Positions 11,256 to 23,728 of a stretch of DNA of 64,000 nt are shown here, piece by piece. How positions within the stretch are numbered: the stretch's first letter is position 1; each line of letters opens with the position of its first letter. Both the position numbers and the translations under genes were made by a program. The stretch is from the NCBI RefSeq assembly GCF_014529535.1, contig NW_023503409.1, positions 9,734,390 through 9,798,389 on the forward strand, given 5' to 3'. The notes beneath the pieces are model-generated. The model searched no databases and was not told where the DNA came from. It saw only the letters and a program-made list of their open reading frames with translations. Source of the stretch: Bradysia coprophila. Its lineage: Eukaryota; Arthropoda; Insecta; Diptera; Sciaridae.

Positions 11256-11818
11256 CTAACCGAACAAATTTGGAACGAAAAGCTTACGGCGTTTCTGTTG
11301 CGTTGATTTGTATTTGAAAATTGGTGTGTACACATATTTTGTGCCCTGCGAGACGACAATGTTATCATCGTCGTTACCATCGAATCGGTCGGCCGATGGT
11401 CGAGATGGTGTGTCAAACTTTTGACCGATGGCAGGTTGGTTGTAGTAGTTGTTGTAGTAATCATTGTAGTAGTTGGCATAATAGTCACTGGGTACAATGT
11501 ACGCTGCACGTTTGTTGCGAATCAAATAGCCATTTTGGTCTGTGTTGTCATTGTTGGAAAATTGGTCTGTGTTTGAAAATAGAGCAGTTGGAGCTAGGAT
11601 TCCAGCTGCGGATGTTTTAATAATTGTAAGCACAACGATGAGTGTGTTGATAATTAGTTCAATCTGAAAAGCGAAAGGGAAAATGTTGATTGTTCTGATC
11701 GTTCTGATTGGAATTTTTTTTCTTTTTTTTTAAATTCTTTTGGTTTCGTTAATTTTATTGAATTCACACAGATTTAGCACAATTATTGAGAGTCACAAAT
11801 ATTTACCTTGTTTGCCAT
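11256..11818 (-). CDS. Secreted Tyr-rich protein, RPLFVYR-family member A (2 exons, 139 aa)
   Basis: Exon 1 is 11807-11818 (only ATG-GCA-AAC-AAG), then a 143-base intron, then exon 2 at 11256-11663. Translation starts MANKIELIINTLIVVLTII, a signal peptide split by a phase-0 intron. Next come an Asn/Asp-rich part, a basic NKRAA site and a Tyr/Asn block (YYANYYNDYYNNYYN). Near the C-terminus is KYVYTPIFKYKSTQQKRR, a diverged version of the FRPLFVYRQ motif of the 27-32 kb cluster. The protein ends KLFVPNLFG. The shared layout (tiny first exon, phase-0 intron, signal peptide, motif) supports common descent with those genes. Function unknown; it could be a peptide precursor or an extracellular matrix/cuticle protein. 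Confidence 0.8.
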
Positions 11819-12084
11819 TTTGTTTGTGTAGTTTGGTTTTTGTACAATAAACAGGCTGTACTATCACTTTGATCGAAAATCACTTTCTTAACGACTTTGC
11901 TACCACGTCTCTTTAATAGACTTCTCTGTTTCTAGATTTTCTTTTCTTTCTTCTCGAATAAATCACTCAAAATTCACAATTTTTTATCTTTTCTTTTTGT
12001 CTTTAAAATTCCTTGAACTTCTTCAGATGTCTGTTGATCTACAATCTCTTAAACGAATTGATTAACATAACTGATTTTCTTTCG

Positions 12085-12092
12085 TATTTATA
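12085..12092 (-). promoter_or_regulatory. TATA box of family member A
   Basis: GGGTATAAATACG on the minus strand, about 270 bases upstream of the start codon. This predicts a leader of about 240 bases starting near 12060. The position is plausible; no start-site data are available. Confidence 0.5.
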
Positions 12093-13866
12093 CCCAACAA
12101 CAGTTGTATTGGCTCTTCATTTTTACAAATTCACAACTTGCTAATTGATAAATATCGATTTCAAACCAGCTAAATGATATTTACAAAAAAATGGAAGAGG
12201 ATGGAACGATTCAGTTAACAAGTTTATTATAAATGTTTTAGTGCTTTTGAACTTGGCCAGGATATCTCTCTCTCTATCTCTTTCCGATCGATTTTCTAAT
12301 TGATTCAATGGAAAATTGATGTGATCACTAATTGATTCAAACGAATTTCTTATTGGAAATGTAGTCGCTCAGTAGCTTAGAATTGTAATTATTCAACAGA
12401 AGCAAACAAAAAAAAATCAAATTCATTGCACTTGAGCTTCACCATTTGCCAAGGCACAAATACGTTTTAATTGAGTGCTAATTCGTTGAAACAACATGAA
12501 TTCAGTCACTTTAAAATCTCTTACATTGTTAATGCAAATCATTTTGTTCACTCATGCGTGACCCTTATGTTTGGCAGAAAATCAAGCAATTGTATTACAA
12601 CTGGGCTATAGTAGAGTTGTAACACATGTGTCGAAAATGCGGATTTTAGTTGAATCACAAAAATTGTAAACGCTGAGTTTGGAATGTTTGGCAAAAGATT
12701 TCACTATTTTTTCGCCGAAAAAAATAGAATTTGTAAAAAAAAACGTTTTTGAATTCGAATGTTTATCTTTCGTTTTAGTTTTTAAATATTTTATTTTTCA
12801 ACAACAAAGTGAATACGTGAAATATTGCACGTTGTCTTGTTTTCACCGTTTATTTACTTTTTGCAGAAAATATTCCATTTGGAAAAATTTCAATTCGAGT
12901 GGAAATTTATCAGTAGGACATTACTAGGCACTTTTGGATTGTACAAAATACACTGATGGTGACGCATAGTGCGGGTAGATAGAGTCCTAAGCCCTGAGTA
13001 TCAAATTCACCTCCGTGAATCCCAATCACTTCTGGATTCGGCTATAGCCGCTTAAAACAAAAATAATAAAAAAAGATCAGGCAGTCAGCAGTAGATCAAT
13101 CCAATGATCACCGTTCAATATTGCAGAAATTTAAATTTTTGTCTAGATAAGTGATTGAGATCAATGAATTAGTGAACCTATTGCACCAACAACTGTCCGA
13201 ATCCCACAACGTTTTTACTTTTTACAGACCTGATTGGTACTGTTTGGCAATCATCGAAGGACTTAATGGAAACCTTTTTGGGATTCTCTTTATTTACCAA
13301 GTTTAAAAAGTTTTCCTCAAAAATTGTGTTTTCATGGTATTTGTCACGTAGCACTGTGAAGTTCACGACCATTCAACAAAATTTTGTTCAATTAAATGAT
13401 AATTAAGTTAAACATTTGATTTATACTATAAGTTTCAAGTTAGCTTTTAATTAAGTTGAAGGTTTTAGGTTTCTTGACTTAATTAACCCTTCATCACAAA
13501 TTGGCGCTTCTTACAAGCCGCAACAAAAACAATGTTTCGTTCAATAAAAAAGTGTTAAAAAATCTATTTTTGTTTTCGATTTTAGCAGCTAATTGAAACA
13601 AATCGACGATGAAAATGTGAATTCAAATATCATGGGACCAAATCAAGAGATCGGTTTTAACTTTTTGTAAATCTGACTTTTGGGGAAAAGAACTTAGCGA
13701 TTTTGGTGTTCCTTTGATATTGAACCAGGAAAACGTTAAACGATGGACTACAAGCAAAGAATGCATATGTTTCACAACAGAAACTTAAATCACTCAATCT
13801 TAATTGTGGCACTATAGCACTATAGCACTATAGGCAATGTTTGGGGACTGATGGAATCAAAATGGA
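12093..13866. other. Gene-free stretch
   Basis: No supported gene. There is a short CTCTCTCTCTATCTC microsatellite near 12268 and otherwise AT-rich sequence. Confidence 0.4.
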
Positions 13867-14145
13867 AGAGACTATTGGCACCAGGTGCCAATAGTCTCTT
13901 TATAATACTGTGGCTTATAGCACCGGTTGCCAATAGTCTCTTTATTATAGAAATGCTAACCGCACGGTGTGCCAATAGTCTCTTTATTATACAAATGCTA
14001 ATCGCACCCGGTGCCATTAGCCACAGTATAATAAGGAGACTTGGCACCCAGTGCCATTAGCCACAGTATAATAAAGAGACTATTGGCACCCAGTGCCATT
14101 AGCCACAGTATTATAAAGAGACTATTGGCACCCGGTGCCAATAGC
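13867..14145. repeat. Array of small palindromes (TTGGCACC/GGTGCCAA)
   Basis: Blocks of GAGACTATTGGCACC, GGTGCCAATAGTCTCTTT and GCCATTAGCCACAGTATA recur about every 60 bases. The left half is mostly in one orientation and the right half in the other. The array is therefore both tandemly repeated and a large imperfect dyad. At both ends the TTGGCACC and GGTGCCAA blocks abut as near-perfect hairpins. No coding role. Confidence 0.8.
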
Positions 14146-16489
14146 ATTTTTGAATCAAAATAGGAGATGCATTTCATTCGTTACGACAGGAGCTGAGCAT
14201 TCTTGCTGTGAACTAAAACACACAATAAATTTAGGCCGATGCTATTCGACACCGGTGTATGTTTTGCACCATGTTGTGATTAGCACCAACCAAGGCACCA
14301 ACACACTTTCGACGTTTGACTTACGAGTGTTAATGCTAGGAGCTAGCACTGAATCATTGATCAGTATTAGTGATATTGATGATTCTGGGGTCTGTTATCA
14401 ACAAAAACTACGCAAATAAGTGAAGAGCTCTGTCTAATGTGATCTTATTTATAGCAAGATGTTCGGTGAAACAAATGAAGTAAAAGCTTTCGTTTTAATC
14501 TGTTGAAAGTACTTAAATCAAAAGAAGTGCCAGATTTGATCAATAGATCTGTGCTTGGTGTCAATAGATGGTTCGAAAACATTCGAAAGGTTGATGCTTT
14601 TTGTCCAGCATTCTGAAATGGTTTGTACGAAGTCTTTTTCGTTCTAGAGGAGGGTGAGTTTTGTAACAGACGTGAAGGTGTGTGCGAAAAGCTCTATGTT
14701 ATACTTGCATCGAATCCATTTTTTTGTTTTTAAAGCGAACTAGTGCCGAAATAGTGTCTTGTACAACAAGTTTTAAAATGTTGATTTTTTCAGCACTAGC
14801 CCAAATTTCCCTTACGAGTGGAGCGAGTTTATTTCAAGTTACATTCTCGAAGTTCAACTATCATGAGACTCATCCATTTATGTTCCAACAAAATAGATGA
14901 TCTAATTGCGCGACTGACACATGTGTCGTTCTAGAAGAAAGTATGGTCGAAGATTCCACGGATGTTGGTATATCCAATGAATCAAAGGATTGATTGAGTG
15001 TACCGACATTTTGGAATTAATCATTAGGACGGAAATAAGTCCAAAAATACCGCGTGATTCAATGCAATCATTTAAAATTGATTATAAAACAAAACAAAAT
15101 TCAATTAGTTTTGGAGCACGTGTTAATTGGCGATATATGAATCTCCGCACCTATTATAAAGACTCAATTAGCACATTTGATGAATCGTACTTATGCATAC
15201 AATGTTGCCATATATGGCGGCGATTGTAACAATATAATTGATAGACGAACTATTTTACTTCAGGCCAGCAACTGTTTGCACATACGTTCCATAACAATGT
15301 TCCCATGGATCCTGTTTCTTGTTGAGATAGTAATTGGTAAAAGGATCAGTCATGGAAAGTAGGACTGAAAAGTAGGAATTATGTGACTGTACTGTCCGAA
15401 TTAATTGGATTATTCGGTTTTGTTTACTTTGGCAATAAAATTCAAAAAACCGAACACATTTTTAACGTTATTTGAATTTTACAAGCCTTTTACTGCTGAA
15501 AGGCACAAATCTTGATAATGAATAGCATGCGCCGTCCAAACATGTTTTTAATTAGATAAATCAGCGCAAGAAAATTATCTTTTTGGGAATTCGCAGAGAA
15601 AATATCGTATCTCATTAGCGAGTTTTGCGAATTCTCTGTTTTACGGTCTCAATTCGAGTACTACGCTGTTGTATAAATGAACAGGGGTATGTCTCGGAGT
15701 TGTTGTTGCAATTAAATATTATTGTTACCGTATAGCCAGACGATTGAATTTTAATTGGAATGACCTTATCAAATCACACCTGGCGTAGTAGTAGAATTGT
15801 AGAATATTGCATGTGTCAATTAGACCAGTGTTTACTCTAATCGCATGACCTTGAAACATTGTTTATCAAATGAAATGGTTTGGTGACCAGTTGTATAAAT
15901 TAATTCTTTGCCACCAGGTACACTTCTGACAATGTGAATGTGTGACCTGATTGAAAGTTATCAAATTTTTAATTAGAGAAAGTACTTCCGAGGCTAAGTG
16001 GACAGCTTCAATGTATATAACGGGACATCATAATACGAAATGTTGTTGGTCAAAATATTGAACCAATTGTTACACAACACCAGTTGTATGTCGTCTTCAA
16101 GCTTCAATTTGACGATGGTTTTTCACTAGTTTAAATTGATGCAGCTGTTGTCATTAACAGACATAAACACGGAATGTGTTTAATGGTTATGTAATCGTTA
16201 AATCTACTACTTCTTTTGTTTGAACTTTTGTTAATGCATTTTCTGTTTCTGTTCAGTGTCGATAACAGAAGAACGTTGATAGAAGGCATAAAGGTAAAGA
16301 AGAAATCTGCAGATATTAAACAAGAATAGACCGGCTAAAGCCTGGTGAGGTCTTTTTTCTTTTTTTGTAGGCAAGGCGGAAGAATAGCTTCATCAGTCGA
16401 TATCCAGCTGTTGAAGAGTAAACATCTCCACTAACGTTTGACCAATTTGGAATTCAACTACCAGTTTGGTAGTCAACTACCATAAATTA
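14146..16489. other. Gene-free stretch
   Basis: Only short, poorly composed frames on either strand. No RNA gene or clear repeat, apart from scattered GTAAACATCTC-type fragments near 16415 that belong with the following repeat. Confidence 0.4.
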
Positions 16490-17040
16490 AACTTTAAATA
16501 GGCGAGCAGTTAGAATATTTTTGTCAGTCGGTGCGTAGTTCTCGAATAGTAAACATCTCTCCCTCAAAAATTACGTTTGGTAGTCAATTATAACCTCGGT
16601 ACTCAGCTACCAACTACCAAATTTTTGAATTGCAGTGTCAACTCTGAGCTATCGGTTATCAGATAACGAATAATTATTATTTGCCTGGTGTTGATATGCT
16701 CACGGTAGCTTTGCAATTTTGAATGTCAATCCAGCTCGCAACTACCATAACTACCAAAGCTACCGATTTATAAATAGGCGAGCATGTAGAATAATTTCGT
16801 CAGTCGGTGCGTAGTTCTCGAATAGTAAACATCTCTTCCCCAAAAATTACGTTTGGTAGTCAATTATAGCCTTGGTAGTCCAACTACCAACTACCAAATT
16901 TTCGAATTGCAATGTTAACTGTGAGCTATCAGTGATCAGATAACAAATAATTATTATTTGCCTGGTGTTGATATGCTCACGGTGGCTTTGCAATTTTGAA
17001 TGTCAATCCAGCTCGAAACTACCAACTACCAAAAATACCA
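16490..17040. repeat. 277-base tandem duplication
   Basis: Two successive units share AAATAGGCGAGCA (about 16495 and 16772) and GGTGTTGATATGCTCACGG (16687 and 16964), offset 277 bases. Units contain TAGTCAACTACC-like palindromic words. Most of each unit is closely matched, so the duplication is fairly recent. Confidence 0.85.
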
Positions 17041-17145
17041 ACTACCAAAAATACCAACTACCAAAAATACCAACTACCGACTGAGAGCTACCACAACTAC
17101 CAAATTTGTGGAACAGACAGACGGACAGACAGACAGACAAACCGG
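17017..17145. repeat. Short tandem CTACCAAAAATAC units and GACAGACG tract
   Basis: Three to four CAACTACCAAAAATAC units, followed by a degenerate (ACAGACGG)n tract near 17115-17140. A similar GGACAGACGG tract sits near 54625, after the 145-base satellite. Confidence 0.75.
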
Positions 17146-18868
17146 CCATAATAGGGTATTTTTTCTAGAAGAAAAAAGACCTAAAAAGCGAAAGTGCAAC
17201 CTAAGTACTGAAAAAACGGCAGCGTAATGCGTAAAGTTTACTGTAATGTCAACTAAAGATGAGGTTATGAATGTAGACTGCCCCCTGGCATCATGGGCTT
17301 CAAATTTAGCCTAGCGTACCCTGCCAATTAGTGGGCTTTCAATAGCATTACAATTTTTTCGCTTGGGCTGGGCACGAAAATTTGATATGAATTTGGCCTA
17401 AGACGTTTCCTTTCTGCAGTCCAGTGTAGCGGAAATGTTATGAGCGTGATGTTTGTTGCGTATATTCGATTTTTAACGTAAAAACAACACTAACGAAACG
17501 AGCAAATATTTCCTCCCAATTACTCGCCCATTAGACGTACGGATGACAAGACTTCCGAAAACTGCTGTTACATTACATCATCTCTGTTTAACGACAAGTG
17601 GAATCAAATCGTTAGCATTAATTCTGATTCATGGACATTATCTAATACACAATTGTTAACTGAGTCTCTAATTCATATCGATTTGCGTCACGATATCGGC
17701 ATACATTGTGTGAGGTCAGTGCATGGAAAAATATCGTGGTTTAAGACCTCCACAACAAATTTGCATACAGAAAAAGATTCCACTTGGAAGTGTGAGCTAA
17801 ACATTTATTGCGGAAATACACTACCTGCGACCAGAAATGATGATTTATTGTGCAAATAAATAATCCAACGAATCGACTAATCATCATCTTCTGCGAGCGA
17901 AGATTTGACTTCGATCACAATTAGAGTGATAATTCGATCAAATGAATGTGTTTACTGCCCAATACGAGCTATTTACAAACTGTGACCGAACGCGAGCAAA
18001 AATATTCCATAAAACTATTCCATGATTCAATCGCCGTAAATATTGACAATGAGTACATTGCATGCACTATGACGGTTACCAACATGTTCGTTCGAGAAGG
18101 AATCGATTTTTTTTTTGGAAAATAAATATTTTGTGATTGTAACGTAAAATCTCAGCCATATGAACCAAAAATGCTAAAGTCGATTTTTACACGAAAAATT
18201 CACAAGAGACATTATCACGACCAGTCAACAATATTCTGCTAATTGGCTGCGCAAACAATGAGACAAACCGTGTGATATATTTTATCATCAATTTATCCGG
18301 TCTTATGTGATTAGCACCGTTTATTACGATTCTTTTAAGTTTTGCTTCCATTTTTTTATTGTTATTACTACGAGCCGATTAACAACACCAAAACGAAGTG
18401 AGAAAGTAAAATTGACCATGTCGAATCGTTAAGAAAAAGGTTGAATACATTTCCGTTCGGCGTGATACTAGCTAACGGGACATGATATTTGAGTTGGTTG
18501 GTCTTAGAGTTAAAATGGTTTGAAACTGCAGATCTGGACAGTTGGAAATTGGAAAGTTAAGTAGGGAGAATCAAATAGATCTTGATTTTGTGTGAATTTT
18601 TTAATTCTGTCCATGAAAATCGATCACTCTTCCTATTCAAATTTCGACCCTGTTTCACTCCGTGTTTTCAAAAAATCAATGAAATCTGATGTCTCTCTCT
18701 CTCTATCTCTTTCCATTGTTGTAGCGTAAACGAATTTTTAAGAGAAAACTTAGCTCTGTACTAAACGGTGACAAAATTGAATCTTGTTTAATTTATGATC
18801 GTAAAGATCGGGTGCACAGTTCGTGAAAAATGCATGCAAAATTGACCAAAATGCATGCAAATATGATT
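17146..18868. other. Gene-free stretch
   Basis: No supported gene. Near 18690-18735 there is a CT microsatellite followed by TTTCCATTGTTGTAGCGTAA, a half copy of the family C element seen intact at 19211-19336. Confidence 0.4.
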
Positions 18869-19013
18869 GCAAAATATTACACAAAATGTAAGGTAAAGGC
18901 AAAATAAAATGATCGAGTCTTGTTTTTGAAAATTGAAATTCAATGGTCAAAAAACAGACTCGATCATTTTATTTTGCTTTCATTTTATGCGTCAAATGTC
19001 AAATATTTTGCAA
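18869..19013. repeat. Foldback repeat
   Basis: Two imperfect arms of about 60-65 bases. The core GCAAAATAAAATGATCGAGT on the left is mirrored by ACTCGATCATTTTATTTTGC on the right, with outer TTGCAAAATATT blocks also mirrored. It would form a long hairpin; probably a small non-autonomous element. Confidence 0.7.
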
Positions 19014-19210
19014 GCACAGTGTAAACATCATGGTTACAGCACACCGAGCTTGCTAAATACATTGACAGATACATTTTATATCATATTTTGTATGAGTCGA
19101 TTTTTTACGCATTTTTCACGCCATTTTCTCGATCTGTGCCTTAAACGGAGGCAAAACGGAATGGAAGCGGCGAACGTTTTTTGTTAACGGAGACTGATTC
19201 GTGCTTTAAG

Positions 19211-19336
19211 CGCTACACGGAGTCACTCCGTTTACGCTATAACAATGGAAAGAGAGAACAATTTTCATTGATAAACAAAAGTGAAAACTGCTCTCTCTTT
19301 ATTTCCATTGTTATAGCGTAAACTGAGTGTAGTGCG
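19211..19336. mobile_element. Small inverted-repeat element, family C, copy 1
   Basis: Arms of about 50 bases: CCGTTTACGCTATAACAATG on the left, CATTGTTATAGCGTAAACTG on the right. There is a CT/GA-rich interior. A second, diverged copy is at 42970-43059 and a half copy near 18700. Confidence 0.75.
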
Positions 19337-20717
19337 TTTCGTGTTGAATTCTGGAACAAAAATCTCAAAAACTTAGCTTCATTTCCACTGTAGAACAGGG
19401 ACACCGATTCTAATGAAAAGCGAGGTTTTTACTCGAAGGTTGATTGACACTGGAGCACTAATTTTCTTACGGCATTTTGAATGAAATTTTTCTCGTGACC
19501 CCCACTGTTTATAAATTCTTGTCGGCTCCCCTGCTGTAGAATTTTTCCGAACTAAAGTTTAAATAGAGTTTTAACTTCCCTGCTATACAATAACTACTAC
19601 AGTGCAGTATACGTAGCATTGTTTTCATCCCACAAAATCAACATATCGTACGAGTCTAAAAATGATCACATTTTTGTGTAAAAAATTTTTTTTTTCAAAG
19701 AAAGATGAATGTTTCTTTTACGGCTAATACAATCTTCACCCATAATGTGGTGTTAGTGAAAAATGTGCGACTTAAAAGCCGAATGAGAAAACGTCATCAT
19801 TATTATTGATTATGAGTGTGTATGTCGCTGGTCGCATTCGTTCGAGATTTAATATGGAATATTATGTCTATCGTCATCGTTTGAGAAATATTTTTGGTTG
19901 TTTACCATACAATGTACGCAAATCGCAGCTCATTACCAAATTAACGAAGGTGGTTACTGTTACAGACTATTTGCCACTACTGATTGATGATTAAATGTTA
20001 ATATAGAGCCAATTTGATGAGTGTGAGAAATTTTGGTTTTTTAATTTTCGAACCAATTTGTGAAATTTTGGTCAATTATTCAGTCGATCAGTTGATAGCA
20101 TATCTACCTCGATCAATTTAATTGTTGCTATTAAATGAACGTCGTAAGAGGTATACGGAATCGAATTCTCTACCATCAATCCGCGTCGATATTTAATGGC
20201 GAAAATGCTGGCCTATAGTGGTAAGGACTTCTAACCAAAATTCGTCTAATTAATGGAAGTTTGAGCGATAAAAGAATCTAATTTTGAGAGTTAAGATAAA
20301 GTTCCAGTAATTTTAGATCAAGCATACAAGTTTTGCTTTTGGTGAACGATATAATCGTAGGTCTCTTATAATTCTATGAAGCATTCCATTCTTTTTACTT
20401 ACCTTTAGATGTTAGACATAAACACAATTTACACAGGTGTCGGGAAATGTGGAACACGAAACATAAATATAAATTTTTGAAACAAATTCTCACAAAATTA
20501 CATAATCATTTTGGATGTAACAAATATCTGCTAGCAGTACACTATATTTTGCTATTTACTAAATTTCGGAAATTAAAGGGGAACTAAATATGTTCACACT
20601 CATTGCAGTGGCACCAATTGTTAGAAAATAAAAATTAACTTTATCCGAGATCTTTGCATTGAACCTAATTCCTATTTGTATGATAAAGTAGAAGCCAACA
20701 TAGCCGATAAACTTTAC
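19337..20717. other. Gene-free stretch
   Basis: AT-rich; short frames only. Nothing supported. Confidence 0.4.
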
Positions 20718-20879
20718 CAACGCACTGCAAGCACGAGTGATCGTAGTGACAGCTGCCAAATAGAACGTATTTTTCCCCAATTTCTTTTTACAGTGCCAAA
20801 AGTGGTTTTATGCCTTGACTATATGACTATCCAGTTTCAGTACTCTATTTAGAGTACCACTCATGCTTGAAGTGCGTTG
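20718..20879. mobile_element. Small inverted-repeat element, family A, copy A3
   Basis: It starts CAACGCACTGCAAGCACG and ends CATGCTTGAAGTGCGTTG, with interior GACAGCTGCCAAATAG. The flanking 7-mers ACTTTAC and ACTGTAT match at five of seven places, consistent with a worn target duplication. Confidence 0.8.
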
Positions 20880-21769
20880 ACTGTATGGGTACCATTTATG
20901 GCAGAAATTGTTTGTGCGAATGATGAACAGTTCAACACAGCTATTTGGGCTCATCAGCCAACTAAAATTATTTTTCCTAATTAAAATGTGCTGATCTGAT
21001 ATTACTTTTACAAATATACCTATGCTAACCTGATGAAATGAAAGTTAACCATCAGCTAACCATCAGGGCCTATTTTCTAGAAAACACTTTCTACAATTTT
21101 CCAAAATTTTCAAGGCCTTTCTAGATTGGCTCGTAACTTCTAAATTCTTCTAAAATTTTTTAATAAGAAAATTGCAGAACATTTTACGCTATCCTGAAAA
21201 TAGGTTTTGATAACCATTGACATTCAACCCCATAGCAACACAACAAAATTAGAATACCTAGGAACTTTCTCGAAAATTCTGAATTGATTTAATTTGAAAA
21301 CATCTAACAAGAACATTATAAATCTTAGCTAAAAATACAGCTCGTTGATACAGCAATATATCACGATCTGAAATGCAAATTAAAAAACGAGGTCACATAA
21401 CAACGGAAAGCCACAAATTCTGAGCTTTTATTCGCATAAAATGGTTTTCAAAATTTTGAATCGAAATACAGTCAAGCGTTGAACTTGAAAAGCTTTTAGC
21501 GAATTCGAAGAAAACGTTTTCACAAACAACTCAGCGATTAACATATATTGCGGCGTAATGCTGTTAATATGGAGCTAAAACTTTCTGTTTAGCATACTTG
21601 AAAGGTATTATTATCGATAGGGTGCATAATCGTTGAAATTTAACAAAGAGAAATAAATTCAACTCGGAGCTTGAGGAGTAACAAACGCCAAAAACATATC
21701 GCGTTATACTCATTAAGTCTGCTACTTTCTTTCTTAAGAAATCACTTAGCGCTTTTTGACACATTGGTC
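20880..21769. other. Gene-free stretch
   Basis: AT-rich, no supported feature. Confidence 0.35.
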
Positions 21770-21904
21770 AAGCCAAATAGCTGCCAAATAGAGTACCATT
21801 TTGTATCAAAAATGTTTTCAGATTTTTTTACATTGCCATTTGTTCGATACACTGTCCCGTTTCAGTACTCTATTTAGAGTACCACTCATGCTTGAAGTGC
21901 GTTG
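21770..21904. mobile_element. Family A element, copy A4, left end worn
   Basis: The interior GCTGCCAAATAGAGTACC and the right end CATGCTTGAAGTGCGTTG match other family A copies. The left terminus is lost or degraded. Confidence 0.7.
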
Positions 21905-22403
21905 CGTCAACAGGTTCTTGACGTGAAAAGCTCATTGAGAATATTTATTCCCTTGACTGAAAGTCAGGGTCTTACACCAGAAAATACCGAAATATGTGGG
22001 TAACAAAAAGGTTCACTGTGATTGAAATGTATGAAATGCTATGAAAAACGTTAAATGTGGGTAACAAAAAATCGTTGAGGGCACGATAACTTGAGTAATT
22101 TTCAACCAATTTGGATGAATCTTTTTTTTAAATTTGTGGAAGTAAAATACCGAGGCTAAGTTCGAAGATGGGCTATGTGGGACGAAGGATCTGGAAGCTA
22201 TCCCAGAAAAACAGGATTTTACACTGTTGATTGTAGCCTCAATCGAAAAAGATTACTTTGATGAAATTTGATTTTGTTGCGTAGTGTGTGTAAATCGTAT
22301 AAGTATGTTTTCGATAATGTGCATGAAACAAGTAGGAAGAAAAATTTCGTCACTACATGCCCAGCCTCTAACCGGTAAACATCTCTTGTTAGTGTACTGC
22401 TAA

Positions 22404-22703
22404 CAACTTGATAGTTGACTATCAAATTTGATAGTTGACTATCAAATTTGATAGTTGACTAACAACTTGATAGTTGACTATCAAATTTGATAGTTGACTA
22501 TCAAATTTGATAGTTGACTATCAAATTTGATAGTTGACTAACAACTTGATAGTTGACTATCAAATTTGATAGTTGACTAACAACTTGATAGTTGACTATC
22601 AAATTTGATAGTTGACTATCAAATTTGATAGTTGACTAACAACTTGATAGTTGACTATCAAATTTGATAGTTGACTAACAACTTGATAGTTGACTAACAA
22701 ATT
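22404..22703. repeat. 20-base tandem array (TTGATAGTTGACTA)
   Basis: About 15 head-to-tail units of TTGATAGTTGACTATCAAA or the variant ending TAACAAC. The units are themselves near-palindromic (TTGATAGTTGACTATCAA). The array lies inside element T1. Confidence 0.9.
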
Positions 22704-23164
22704 TAATGCGTCTACTACCAAAGAAAGATGTTTTTTTACTCAATGTCTTACGGCAGAAAAATGCCATGAGCACACTATGATTGAAAAGTGTAGGAAATTT
22801 TATGAAAAACGTTAAATGTAACCATCATTCTTTGTAGGCAATATAATTTAAGTCATTCTCAACTAATTTTTGAATATTTTTTTTTAAATTCCAATTATCA
22901 AACAAAATATGTTACAACTACCATACGAGTGCGAGGTTTGCGGCCAGAGCGAAGCGAGAGCCGTAATTCTCACGAGTCTTAATAATTTTATGGGATATTA
23001 TATTCAACCGATAGAAAAATTTAATTTTACCGATAAAAAATAATAAAATACCGATAGAAATGTGGTGCATGTCGCTTGGACCTCTTCAGTAAATCAGTAA
23101 AAAGTAAAAAAAAATGTCTTTTCTTCACACTTTGTCGATTTTGGAAATATAAAGCCACGGCGGC

Positions 23165-23310
23165 TCGTTCCTAGCGAATTCATCCTTCAACGAAATGTAA
23201 TGAGAATGCGTTTTTTCCGTTCCTAGGGAATTCATCCTTTTACAAAATGTAACGAGAAGGTTTTTTGTTCGTTCCAAGGGAATTCATTCTTCTACGAAAT
23301 GTAACTTAAA
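23165..23310. repeat. 57-base triplicate
   Basis: Three successive diverged copies of CCTAGCGAATTCATCCTTC...ACGAAATGTAA, inside element T1. Confidence 0.75.
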
Positions 23311-23728
23311 ACCAAAGTGAAAGAGTCCTCTCATCGTTCCACATTCGTAAAACTTCTCATCAACTCTGATTAAATTTGACAAAATGGCAATCAAACAGAA
23401 TAATAGATAGCTCATACGAGTGGGAAGTTTGCGGCCAGAGCGGAGCGAGGGCCGTAATTCACACGAGTCACATTTTATTTGTGGTTGATCGAAAATCTTG
23501 CTGCAAATTTATAAGAAAAATGAGAACTCAAAGATCATTCGGTCTTCGAAGGTTTATTTGAAGAACTTTTTCTGTCAAATTTTGTTGTCATGTATAGAGT
23601 AATCGATATATTAAATGTAGGCATTTGTATCACTGATGCTTCGGAAGTTCAACAATGAAATTGATCAAAAATATATTGAAAAAATTGTCAGTCAAGGGAC
23701 CTGACCCGCCCAAAAGGTGGGACCTAGT

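Larger units (their letters stand above)
21949..23728. mobile_element. Non-autonomous DNA element T1 (1.8 kb)
   Basis: Left end TCCCTTGACTGAAAGTCAGG; right end TCAGTCAAGGGACCTGACCC then AAAAGGTGGGACC. The same two ends bound the 0.6-kb element at 33658-34305, which defines the family. GTTTGCGGCCAGAGCG and GAGCGAAGCGAG blocks occur twice inside (about 22935 and 23420). It also contains a 20-base tandem array and a 57-base triplicate. I see no transposase frame. Class unresolved; both ends fold into short hairpins. Confidence 0.65.

Noticed and set aside
12960-13060. Possible tRNA-derived short repeat
   Set aside because: No convincing A and B boxes or cloverleaf; no second copy seen in the window.
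22404-22703. CRISPR-like array
   Set aside because: Units are contiguous with no unique spacers, and the genome is eukaryotic; it is a simple tandem repeat.
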